DNA from: Coxiellaceae bacterium
GTDB taxonomy: Bacteria > Pseudomonadota > Gammaproteobacteria > UBA9339
Assembly: GCA_003142435.1 (NCBI GenBank)
Contig: PLMI01000013.1
Location: 1 to 5,165, forward strand
Length of the DNA: 5,165 bases
Direction: 5' to 3'
In this document: piece by piece, positions 1 through 5,165 of the stretch
How the letters are laid out: every line of letters begins with the position of its first letter
How positions within the stretch are numbered: the stretch's first letter is position 1
Made by a program: the position numbers and the translations under genes
The notes under the pieces: model-generated
The model's input: the letters and a program-made list of their open reading frames with translations, nothing else
What the model was told of the DNA's origin: nothing
The model's database searches: none

Positions 1-138
1 GTGAATTGTAAACAGCCCCTAGATTAATATTTACAAAATTTGCACGATTAAAATACCTGTCAAAAAGGAAACAAAATTCCAAAATATTTCTCGCTCCATT
101 CAGAAATGTGGCAAAAGAAAAACTTAACTAAAAACGTA
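1..138. other. A+T-rich non-coding left edge
   Basis: This stretch is about 30% G+C and holds no gene I can support. Frame 1 is open from the left edge to a TAA at 25-27, so the last eight codons of an upstream gene could lie here, but nothing identifies one. A weak -10-like TAAAAT at 49-54 has no good -35 partner. The exporter's promoter probably lies here or in the adjoining island, but I cannot place it. Confidence 0.3.
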
Positions 139-285
139 AACCATGAAGCTCTGCTGGCATACGCCCATGGTATTTTCCCTTTGGCGAAATCCGCCAAAGC
201 ATTTTGTAATTTTGCTTATGCTACATCGCGTGATGTTGCATTCACCCATGAGCTTGCACTCATAGTTTCCTGCGACGGCGGATAA
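139..285. repeat. G+C-rich hairpin-bearing island, candidate dispersed repeat or structured leader
   Basis: About 69 of these 147 bases are G or C (47%), against about 30% in the preceding 138. The segment holds a run of inverted repeats. Bases 140-145 pair with 166-171 (6 bp, long loop). Bases 179-186 pair perfectly with 192-199 (CTTTGGCG/CGCCAAAG, 5-base loop). Bases 218-227 pair with 232-241 (9 pairs, one T-T mismatch, 4-base loop). Bases 248-252 pair with 259-263 (5 bp). It has no clear terminal inverted repeats or flanking target duplication. It could be a dispersed intergenic repeat or the structured 5' untranslated region of the exporter mRNA. No second copy is in the window, so calling it a repeat is inference. 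Confidence 0.35.
179..199. other. Perfect 8-bp hairpin in the 5' region of the MATE gene
   Basis: CTTTGGCG at 179-186 and its exact reverse complement at 192-199 enclose the loop AAATC. On the + strand it is followed by an interrupted T-rich stretch (ATTTTGTAATTTT), so it could act as a weak terminator or attenuator before the exporter gene. The T-run is broken and imperfect, so a terminator call is not secure. It is the strongest of the hairpins in the surrounding G+C-rich island. Confidence 0.4.
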
Positions 286-296
286 AATTTAACTAT

Positions 297-1724
297 ATGA
301 AAAACGAGATGAGTTTGCAGCAATGCCATGACTTAAACAAAAAAACATACATAAACTCTCCATATTTTTCTTTTGATATAAAAAGCAATATTAAAGTTGG
401 CGCACCTCTTGTTGGAACGCGCCTTGTTCATGCTCTTTCCAGTTTTATTAACATGATGTTACTTGCTAAATTGGGGCGCGCTGACGTTGCTGCTGGCACT
501 TTGATTTTTAGCACGCAAAGCACGCTGACTTTAATCATGTGGTCGTTTTTGTATTCGCTTGCGGTTATTGTCAGCCGATTTCACGGAGCAAAAGATGTGC
601 GTCAAGTTGGGCTTGCTGTAAATGCAGGTATTTTACTCGCTATTTTTATTGCCATTCCTTTTAGTTTATTATTTTGGAACGCTGACCGCTTTTTACTTTT
701 TTTTCATCAAAATGTAGTTTTTGTAGAGATTACCAAAAGTTATTTTCACGCCTTTTCCTTTGGCGTTTTGCCAAGCCTGTTGTTAATTTGTTTTAATGAA
801 TTTGTCATGGGAATTTTGCGGGCACGCCTTGTGATAATTTGGACTCTAATTTCGAGCCCTTTATTTGTGATTTTAGGCTATGCTTTGCTTTTTGGTAAGT
901 TGGGATTACCGAAATTAGGCGTTGCCGGAGTTGCGTGGGCTTATTCCATTACGTATTGGCTTTTGTTTTTTATAGTCCTGCTTTATTTTATTTTCACCAA
1001 GTTTTATCGGCAATACGATCTTTTTAAATTTAAAAAAGAGAGTTTTTTGTGCATAAAAAAACTAATAAAACTAAGCATACCTATTGCGCTTCAATTAGGG
1101 GCAGTTGCTTTTTCGTATTCTTATATGACTTATATGGTTGGCTGGCTTTCAGAAAGTTCTTTAGTAGCACATCAAATCGCAACCCAATATGTTAACGTTG
1201 CAATTATGATTCCATATGGGATGGCGCAAAGCAGCGCTGTTTTAGTGTCAGAAGCCATAGGCGCAAAGCGCCTTTTTGTGCGGCAAATGAGCTATTCGGG
1301 AGTCTTTATGGCATTGGCATTAGTGGCTTTATTTTCCATTTTGTATTGGATCATTCCCCGCATTTTAATTTCAGGATATTTGAATTTACATGACATAAAA
1401 AACTATAGCAGCATTTTTTTGGCTGTAATTTTATTGCTAATCACAGGATTTATTCAGTTGGCAGATACAATTAGTATTATGTTTACAGGAATTTTACGCG
1501 GTTTTCACGACACTAAAGTTCCAATGGTTGTTGCTATTTTATGCAATTGGGGTTTTGCTATTCCCATTGGGTATTGCCTCGCATTCTTTTATAAGTTTGG
1601 AGTAATTGGAATATATTTTGGTTTTTTACTAGCTTCTTTTTTTAGTGTATTATTGCTTGTTAATAGATTTAATAAATTATGCAACCCAAAGCAAATTTAT
1701 AATTCAGAATTAAATTATAAATAA
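297..1724 (+). CDS. MATE-family (NorM/MdtK-like) multidrug or metabolite efflux transporter
   Basis: This 475-residue polytopic inner-membrane protein has the size and hydrophobic pattern of a 12-helix MATE antiporter, a family that exports cationic or other small molecules in exchange for Na+ or H+. Two similar lobes are visible, about residues 29-235 and 250-457, joined by a Lys-rich loop (236-256). Family marks include the TM1 region starting VGAPLVG (34-40), FGKLGLPKLGVAGVAWA (199-215), AHQIATQ (291-297), followed by PYGMAQSSAVLVSEAIGA (306-323), and GILRGFHDT (398-406). By ungapped alignment to remembered NorM/MdtK sequences, Asp36 of TM1 corresponds to Asn52 and Glu255 of TM7 to Val270, while Asp371 is kept as Asp390, so ion coupling may differ. 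The substrate cannot be told. ATG 297 lacks a good ribosome-binding site (GGCGGA lies 14 bases upstream). ATG 309 is an alternative start that would not alter the membrane core. The response regulator follows after 22 bases. Confidence 0.9.
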   Translation: MKNEMSLQQCHDLNKKTYINSPYFSFDIKSNIKVGAPLVGTRLVHALSSFINMMLLAKLGRADVAAGTLIFSTQSTLTLIMWSFLYSLAVIVSRFHGAKDVRQVGLAVNAGILLAIFIAIPFSLLFWNADRFLLFFHQNVVFVEITKSYFHAFSFGVLPSLLLICFNEFVMGILRARLVIIWTLISSPLFVILGYALLFGKLGLPKLGVAGVAWAYSITYWLLFFIVLLYFIFTKFYRQYDLFKFKKESFLCIKKLIKLSIPIALQLGAVAFSYSYMTYMVGWLSESSLVAHQIATQYVNVAIMIPYGMAQSSAVLVSEAIGAKRLFVRQMSYSGVFMALALVALFSILYWIIPRILISGYLNLHDIKNYSSIFLAVILLLITGFIQLADTISIMFTGILRGFHDTKVPMVVAILCNWGFAIPIGYCLAFFYKFGVIGIYFGFLLASFFSVLLLVNRFNKLCNPKQIYNSELNYK

Positions 1725-1732
1725 TTATAAAT
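1713..1732. repeat. Tandem direct 10-bp repeat across the MATE stop codon
   Basis: AATTATAAAT occurs twice back to back, at 1713-1722 and 1723-1732. The first copy ends on the first base of the TAA stop (1722-1724), and the second lies in the gap before the response-regulator gene. It may be a simple slippage duplication in A+T-rich DNA. The TATAAA within each copy resembles a -10 element, but I see no convincing -35 element at the right distance. Confidence 0.5.
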
Positions 1733-1735
1733 TTT

Positions 1736-1741
1736 AAGAGA
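1736..1741 (+). promoter_or_regulatory. Shine-Dalgarno site of the receiver gene
   Basis: AAGAGA, a purine-rich match to the anti-Shine-Dalgarno core, lies 5 bases before the ATG at 1747. It supports that start and is the clearest ribosome-binding site in the window. Confidence 0.6.
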
Positions 1742-1746
1742 TAATC

Positions 1747-2124
1747 ATGAAAACAATAAAAGTGTTGCTTGTGGAAGATGACGATCTTGCTCATCCTTTA
1801 ATAAGCAAAATTGTACAAGAAGTTTTTAACACATCTTTAGAGATGGTAGAAACTGGGATTGAGGCCGCTCGCTCAATCGAAAAGAATGCGTATGATTTAA
1901 TCCTTATGGATTTAGCGCTCTTGGAAAGTGATGGTTTTCGCATTACACAGGAAATTAGAGCGCGTAAAGATGCAAAGAAAAATGTCGTTATTGTTGGCAT
2001 CACAGCTTTTTTAACTGATGCGGTAGAAAAGGTTTGTTCAAAAGTTGGGATGAATAAGGTTTTTGCGAAACCGTTTACAAAGGAAAAGTGTTTAGAGATT
2101 AAGCAGGAGTTTTTTGCTGAGTAA
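1747..2124 (+). CDS. Stand-alone response-regulator receiver (REC domain) protein
   Basis: This 125-residue cytoplasmic protein consists of one receiver domain with no output domain, so it would act by protein contact or as a phosphorelay step. Visible active-site residues are the acidic pair Glu10-Asp11 (VLLVEDDD), phosphoacceptor Asp55 (LILMDLALLESDGF), Thr86-Ala87 (VGITAF) and Lys108-Pro109-Phe110 (FAKPF), so it should be phosphorylatable. Two positions depart from the consensus. The usual proline four residues after the phosphorylated Asp is Leu59, and the usual switch Tyr/Phe three residues before the Lys is Val105. The GMNKVFAKPF ending resembles receivers of hybrid sensor kinases, so it may descend from one; that is inference. 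No partner kinase is in the window. It lies 22 bases after the exporter gene and has a good ribosome-binding site, so the two probably share a transcript. Confidence 0.88.
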   Translation: MKTIKVLLVEDDDLAHPLISKIVQEVFNTSLEMVETGIEAARSIEKNAYDLILMDLALLESDGFRITQEIRARKDAKKNVVIVGITAFLTDAVEKVCSKVGMNKVFAKPFTKEKCLEIKQEFFAE

Positions 2125-2160
2125 ATCTTTTTTTCAATATTCGAGAAATATTACTAACAG
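2125..2160. other. Convergent intergenic junction with weak A+T hairpin
   Basis: This 36-base gap separates the converging receiver and parB genes. It contains a T-run on the + strand (2128-2134) and then AATATT at 2136-2141 pairing with AATATT at 2147-2152 around a 5-base loop. The stem is pure A/T, and the T-run precedes it on the + strand. A 4-bp AGCA/TGCT stem (2102-2105 with 2115-2118) lies before the T-run, inside the receiver gene's 3' end. Neither makes a convincing intrinsic terminator, so how the two transcripts end is unclear. Confidence 0.4.
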
Positions 2161-3060
2161 CTAAAATTTATCCAATATTCCCTCGAGCTCGTCTAAGCTG
2201 TTGTAATGAATGGTAATTTTGCCATTACCTTTATCGTTGTGCGAGATTGATACCTTTGCACTTAATTTATCTTTGATTTTTCTTTCTAGAGTGGAAATAT
2301 TTGGATCTTTAATTTTAACTAAATTTTCTGAAGATGTTGTATTTTGTAAAACATGAACCAGCTTTTCTGTTGCACGTACAGACAGATCTTTATCTCGTAT
2401 TATTTTAGCGGCTTTTATTTGTTTTAGTTGATCTAGCGCAAGCAATGCACGCGCATGACCCATTTCAAGGTCGCCGTGCTGTACCATAACTTTGACTTCG
2501 TCATGCAGTTCCAAAAGGCGTAAAAAATTAGAAACAGTAGCCCTAGATTTGCCAACTGTTTCAGCGATTGATTGATGCGTCATTTGAAATTCTTCGATTA
2601 ATCTTTTTAACCCTAAAGCCGTATCGATTGCGTTAAGGTTTTCCCTTTGAATGTTCTCAATAAGCGACATGGCAATCGCCTGCTCATCGGAGATTTCGCG
2701 CACAATTGCTGGAATTTCCATAAGTCCGGCAAGCTGCGCCGCACGCCAACGTCTTTCTCCAGCTATTATTTCATAACTTTCGCTATGGTCTCCTTTGGCA
2801 ATCGAGCGTACTACTACAGGCTGAATTATGCCTTGAGTGCGGATGGAGTCAGCGAGCTCCTCCAGAGTTTCCGGATCAATATCGTGCCGCGGTTGGAATT
2901 TTCCGGGTTGCAGAATTTCAATTGGTAATTTGCGCAATGCACTTTTTTGTGTGGCTGTAGTTGGTGTTGTAGCTTCAGTTTTGGCAATATCACTTAATAA
3001 TTCCTTTAAACCGAGGTTGGCAAAATTTTTGCCCAGTGTTGTTTTATTGTGCGTCGCCAT
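2161..3060 (-). CDS. parB: Chromosome-partitioning protein ParB (parS-binding CTPase clamp)
   Basis: ParB binds parS sites near the origin, loads and slides as a CTP-dependent clamp, and stimulates ParA to segregate chromosomes. I chose ATG 3060 (299 residues). A GTG at 3072, four codons upstream, would add MKKI and enlarge the overlap with parA from 17 to 29 bases; neither start has a strong ribosome-binding site. The N-terminal NLGLKELLSDI (about 15-25) resembles the short helical ParA-contacting segment. The N-terminal ParB/CTP-binding domain spans about 42-140, with GERRWRAA at 101-108 and ENIQREN at 135-141. A helix-turn-helix lies at about 161-186 (MTHQSIAETVGKSRATVS). The C-terminal dimerisation box GKITIHYNSLDELEGIL is at about 280-296. 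Length and motifs are those of a complete gammaproteobacterial chromosomal ParB. It is the last gene of the - strand cluster. No parS-like palindrome is seen in the window. Confidence 0.96.
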   Translation of the reverse strand: MATHNKTTLGKNFANLGLKELLSDIAKTEATTPTTATQKSALRKLPIEILQPGKFQPRHDIDPETLEELADSIRTQGIIQPVVVRSIAKGDHSESYEIIAGERRWRAAQLAGLMEIPAIVREISDEQAIAMSLIENIQRENLNAIDTALGLKRLIEEFQMTHQSIAETVGKSRATVSNFLRLLELHDEVKVMVQHGDLEMGHARALLALDQLKQIKAAKIIRDKDLSVRATEKLVHVLQNTTSSENLVKIKDPNISTLERKIKDKLSAKVSISHNDKGNGKITIHYNSLDELEGILDKF

Positions 3061-3841
3061 GATTTTTTTCACTAATTGCGTTATTCATTTTGGTGATGAT
3101 TTCCCCGGCTAAAGCGAGATATGCCATGGCACCGGGAGATGAGTTATCATACTGCAAAGCCGGCATTCCATGGCTTGGGGCTTCTGCCAAACGTACATTT
3201 CTTGGAATAACAGTATCGTAAACCTTACTTTGAAAGTGTTGCAAAAGCTGTTCAGAGACTTCTAAAGTCAAACGATTACGGCCATCATACATTGTGCGCA
3301 GCAAGCCTTCAATTGTTAATTCAGGATTGGCTGATCCTTTAACGCGATCGATTGTTGCAAGGAGGCTAGCAAGTCCCTCAAGGGCATAGTATTCACATTG
3401 CACCGGAATTAATACTGAGTTTGCAGCTACCAGGGCGTTTATTGTCAGCATGTTAAGCGAAGGAGGACAGTCTATCAAAATAAAGTCATAATTATCTTTA
3501 ACAGCGGCAAGCAATTTTTTCAGGTAATATTCGCGATTTTCCAGCCTTAGCAATTGGACTTCCGCACTAATTAGTTCGGCATTAGAAGGCAGTAAATCAT
3601 AACCGGCATTTGTTTTAGTAAGAACGGTTTCTAAAGCTGTATTTTGCAGCAATAAATTGTTCATGGATGCTGGTAAAGAGTTTTTGTCTACGCCGCTTCC
3701 CATTGTGGCATTGCCTTGCGGATCAAGATCAATCAAAAGGACTTTTTTTTTCACGGCTATAAGCGATGCAGCCAGGTTAATGCTGGTTGTTGTTTTTCCA
3801 ACTCCTCCTTTTTGGTTTGTTACAGCAATAATTCTATTCAT
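3044..3841 (-). CDS. parA: Chromosome-partitioning ATPase ParA (Soj family)
   Basis: This 265-residue cytoplasmic P-loop ATPase binds nucleoid DNA non-specifically as an ATP dimer and works with ParB to move origin regions apart. The deviant Walker A motif KGGVGKTT at 11-18 carries the signature Lys11. The Walker A' motif LLIDLDPQGNAT is at 35-46 and Walker B (FILIDCPPS) at 120-128. The conserved IPVQCEYYALEG is at 145-156 and the Arg-containing IPRNVRLAEAPSHG at 212-225. It lacks the N-terminal helix-turn-helix of large plasmid ParA proteins, which fits the short chromosomal type. The ATG at 3841 lies 6 bases after the rsmG stop with no visible Shine-Dalgarno sequence, so translation is probably coupled to rsmG. 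Its 3' end overlaps parB by 17 bases. It appears intact. Confidence 0.97.
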   Translation of the reverse strand: MNRIIAVTNQKGGVGKTTTSINLAASLIAVKKKVLLIDLDPQGNATMGSGVDKNSLPASMNNLLLQNTALETVLTKTNAGYDLLPSNAELISAEVQLLRLENREYYLKKLLAAVKDNYDFILIDCPPSLNMLTINALVAANSVLIPVQCEYYALEGLASLLATIDRVKGSANPELTIEGLLRTMYDGRNRLTLEVSEQLLQHFQSKVYDTVIPRNVRLAEAPSHGMPALQYDNSSPGAMAYLALAGEIITKMNNAISEKNHGDAQ

Positions 3842-3847
3842 ATCATA

Positions 3848-4474
3848 TTAAATTAAAGTAATACAAACTAAATGTCTTTCTGCGTTTAAGTAGGGGACTT
3901 TTAACTGATGGATTTTAATTTTTGCCAAATTGCTTATTTCATCAAGCTCATTTTCTGGATATTTTCCTTTCATAACAAGAAGTTGTCCCTTTGGAGATAA
4001 AAGATGCCGCGTAAGGATAATAATATCACGTAATGATCCAACAGCTCTAGCGATTATAGTATCAAAGCCTGAAGCAAAGTTAAACTGTTCGACTTTTGAT
4101 AAGATCACTTTTACATTGCCTAGTTTTAAATTTAAGACGACTTGGTTCAAAAAGGAAATTTTTTTATTGTTGCTATCTAGAAGAGTGAAATTATATTGAG
4201 GAAATACCAAAGCCAAAGGTATGCCGGGAAGACCTGCTCCAGTGCCAAAATCTAAAATGGATTTTCCTTTTAAATATGGCGCAATCGCCAGGCTGTCTAA
4301 AATGTGTTTTACAACTATTTCTTCTGTTTCGGTGATTGCAGTCAGATTTATAACTTTATTCCATTTTTGCAAAAGCTCGATGAAGGCAAAAAAATTATTT
4401 TGCGTTTCGGAAGAGATTTTAAATCCTAAAGTTGTTATTCCTTCATTTAATATTTTATCTATTGTGTTTTGCAT
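3848..4474 (-). CDS. rsmG: 16S rRNA (guanine(527)-N7)-methyltransferase RsmG (GidB)
   Basis: RsmG uses S-adenosylmethionine to make m7G at position 527 of 16S rRNA; loss of this mark is known in several bacteria to give low-level streptomycin resistance. I chose ATG 4474 (208 residues, MQNTIDKIL...) because its length and N-terminus fit the family (E. coli about 207). The upstream TTG 4522 or ATG 4492 would overlap comF and add atypical residues. Visible motifs are KWNKVINLTAI (37-47), KHILDSLAIAPYL (56-68), the SAM-binding glycine loop LDFGTGAGLPGIPLA (74-88), TLLDS (97-101), IIARAVGSL (140-148), LVMKGK (166-171) and ERHLVCI (199-205). It follows comF by 10 bases and precedes parA by 6. No clear ribosome-binding site is present. 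Confidence 0.95.
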   Translation of the reverse strand: MQNTIDKILNEGITTLGFKISSETQNNFFAFIELLQKWNKVINLTAITETEEIVVKHILDSLAIAPYLKGKSILDFGTGAGLPGIPLALVFPQYNFTLLDSNNKKISFLNQVVLNLKLGNVKVILSKVEQFNFASGFDTIIARAVGSLRDIIILTRHLLSPKGQLLVMKGKYPENELDEISNLAKIKIHQLKVPYLNAERHLVCITLI

Positions 4475-4484
4475 TATAACCAAA

Positions 4485-5150
4485 TTATACATTAGATGAC
4501 TTTGCAACGCACCAAACGTCAATTTGCACTATCCCGCTTTGTTCTAAAGTTTTACAAAGTTCATTTACAGTGTTTCCTGTTGTATAAACGTCATCGATTA
4601 TTGCAACGTATTTGTAATTATTATTTTTTGTTACTGTGAAAGCCTGCTTTACATTTTGCGCGCGTTTCTTTGCTGAAAGTGCCGATTGCATTGCTGTATT
4701 TTTTGTGCGGCTGCAGCAAAACCGGTCAATTTTAATTTGTAATTTTTTGCTGACGGGTTTGGCAATTTCTAACGCCTGGTTGAATCCGCGTTCTTTGAGC
4801 CGGTTTTTATGCAGTGGCACAGGGATTATGATTTCTGGTTTTTCTTTATTTTGATATTCAAGAAAAAGATGTTCGGCTAATAGATTACCTAAAAGATTTG
4901 CATAAGAAAGTTTATGGTTGAATTTGAGTTTGGTGATAAGGTAGTCGACGGGGGAATGATAGAGATATAAAGCCAATATCTTCGAAGTGTTCTCATTATT
5001 TTTCTCAATTGATTTTATTTGTGGTAACTCATTTTTACATTGGACACAGAGGTTGATGTTGTCTTGCGCAACTATTCCACTACACAAGGCGCAGCTGTTG
5101 GGAAAGAAAAGATTTTTTATCTGCTTTATATGTTTTTGCATGTTTTGCAT
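4485..5150 (-). CDS. comF: ComF-family phosphoribosyltransferase-like protein (DNA-uptake/competence associated)
   Basis: This 221-residue cytoplasmic protein has the two ComF family parts. An N-terminal zinc-ribbon-like motif has Cys20-x2-Cys23 and Cys35-x2-Cys38. A type I phosphoribosyltransferase domain follows, with VPLHKNRLKERGFNQA (111-126), QSALSAKKRAQNV (155-167) and the PRPP-binding loop VAIIDDVYTTGNT (182-194). ComF is needed for natural transformation in several bacteria, where it acts inside the cell on incoming single-stranded DNA; E. coli GntX is a relative with a reported role in use of DNA as a nutrient. Whether this organism is transformable cannot be told here. ATG 5150 is used; ATG 5141, three codons in, is an alternative. 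Only 15 bases upstream are visible and they contain no Shine-Dalgarno site. The first gene of the cluster, or a promoter, must lie beyond the right edge. The gene is complete. Confidence 0.93.
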   Translation of the reverse strand: MQNMQKHIKQIKNLFFPNSCALCSGIVAQDNINLCVQCKNELPQIKSIEKNNENTSKILALYLYHSPVDYLITKLKFNHKLSYANLLGNLLAEHLFLEYQNKEKPEIIIPVPLHKNRLKERGFNQALEIAKPVSKKLQIKIDRFCCSRTKNTAMQSALSAKKRAQNVKQAFTVTKNNNYKYVAIIDDVYTTGNTVNELCKTLEQSGIVQIDVWCVAKSSNV

Positions 5151-5165
5151 TATAATGAGTAAAAT

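Larger units (their letters stand above)
106..285 (+). other. Possible 59-codon upstream ORF (doubtful)
   Basis: An open frame from ATG at 106 to TAA at 283-285 would encode 59 residues and ends 11 bases before the start of the MATE gene, so it could in principle be a leader peptide. The part after codon 11 has a protein-like composition (for example LLAYAHGIFPLAKSAKAF), but no Shine-Dalgarno sequence precedes the ATG. The same stretch is also open in another + frame (ATG 143 to stop 263-265, 40 codons) and on the - strand (ATG 249 to stop 124, 41 codons). That multi-frame openness fits a G+C-rich repeat better than a gene. I recognise no family and assign no function. Confidence 0.15.

Noticed and set aside
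127..215. The frame through the island reads LLAYAHGIFPLAK, resembling the LL-AY--GIFP motif at the start of leucyl/phenylalanyl-tRNA-protein transferase (Aat).
   Set aside because: The match covers only about 11 residues. The following residues do not fit the WWSP-type continuation and the frame stops at 283, so chance is likely; at most it is a decayed fragment.
1791..2003. A 70-codon - strand frame opposite the receiver gene.
   Set aside because: It is antisense to an intact REC domain with complete active-site residues, so it is a shadow frame.
2102..2134. Possible intrinsic terminator for the receiver gene: AGCA/TGCT stem followed by a T-run.
   Set aside because: The stem is only 4 bp, lies inside the coding end and is about 10 bases from the T-run.
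2647..3112. Open frames on the + strand opposite parB and parA (2647-2928 and 2837-3112).
   Set aside because: They lie wholly antisense to well-conserved parB/parA, have no family resemblance and no ribosome-binding site, and are shadows.
4474..4500. Internal promoter before rsmG from two TATAAT boxes on the - strand.
   Set aside because: No -35-like element sits 16-18 bases upstream of either box, and one overlaps the rsmG start codon.
3848..4522. A longer RsmG beginning at TTG 4522 or ATG 4492.
   Set aside because: Both overlap comF, add residues absent from the family and lack a ribosome-binding site. ATG 4474 gives the usual length and N-terminus.
1..5165. A parS site (consensus like TGTTTCACGTGAAACA) or DnaA-box cluster near parAB.
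   Set aside because: I found no parS-like palindrome by eye and no convincing origin-like cluster; partition sites probably lie outside the window.

Overview
The window is A+T-rich chromosomal DNA that looks bacterial and most like a gammaproteobacterium with a low-GC genome. Legionellales (Legionella/Coxiella relatives) is my best guess. The ParB has the gammaproteobacterial C-terminal box (GKITIHYNSLDELEGIL), and RsmG and ParA align by eye with gammaproteobacterial forms over their whole length. This placement rests on remembered family sequences, not on a search.

Layout. Positions 1-296 hold no obvious conventional gene. The first ~138 bases are about 30% G+C. Positions ~139-285 are about 47% G+C, contain several hairpins and are open in at least three reading frames, which suggests an inserted repeat or a structured leader. 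On the + strand follow a complete MATE-family membrane exporter (297-1724) and, 22 bases later, a stand-alone response-regulator receiver protein (1747-2124). They are probably co-transcribed. From the right edge, a tight four-gene cluster runs on the - strand: comF (5150-4485), rsmG (4474-3848), parA (3841-3044) and parB (3060-2161). The two groups converge at 2125-2160.

How the genes fit together. ParA and ParB are the chromosomal partition ATPase and the parS-binding CTPase clamp. RsmG methylates 16S rRNA. rsmG-parA-parB is the classic arrangement found near many bacterial replication origins, where mnmG usually precedes rsmG. Here a ComF-type phosphoribosyltransferase gene occupies that place. 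Gaps of 10 and 6 bases, a parA/parB overlap and no clear ribosome-binding sites suggest one operon read largely by translational coupling. Its promoter must lie beyond base 5165. The + strand pair is accessory in character: an exporter with unusual substitutions at two expected acidic transport residues, and a receiver with no output domain.

I see no tRNA, rRNA, CRISPR, transposase or parS site. I also see no clearly new multi-gene system. The most unusual items are the G+C-rich island before the exporter and the altered ion-coupling residues in the exporter.
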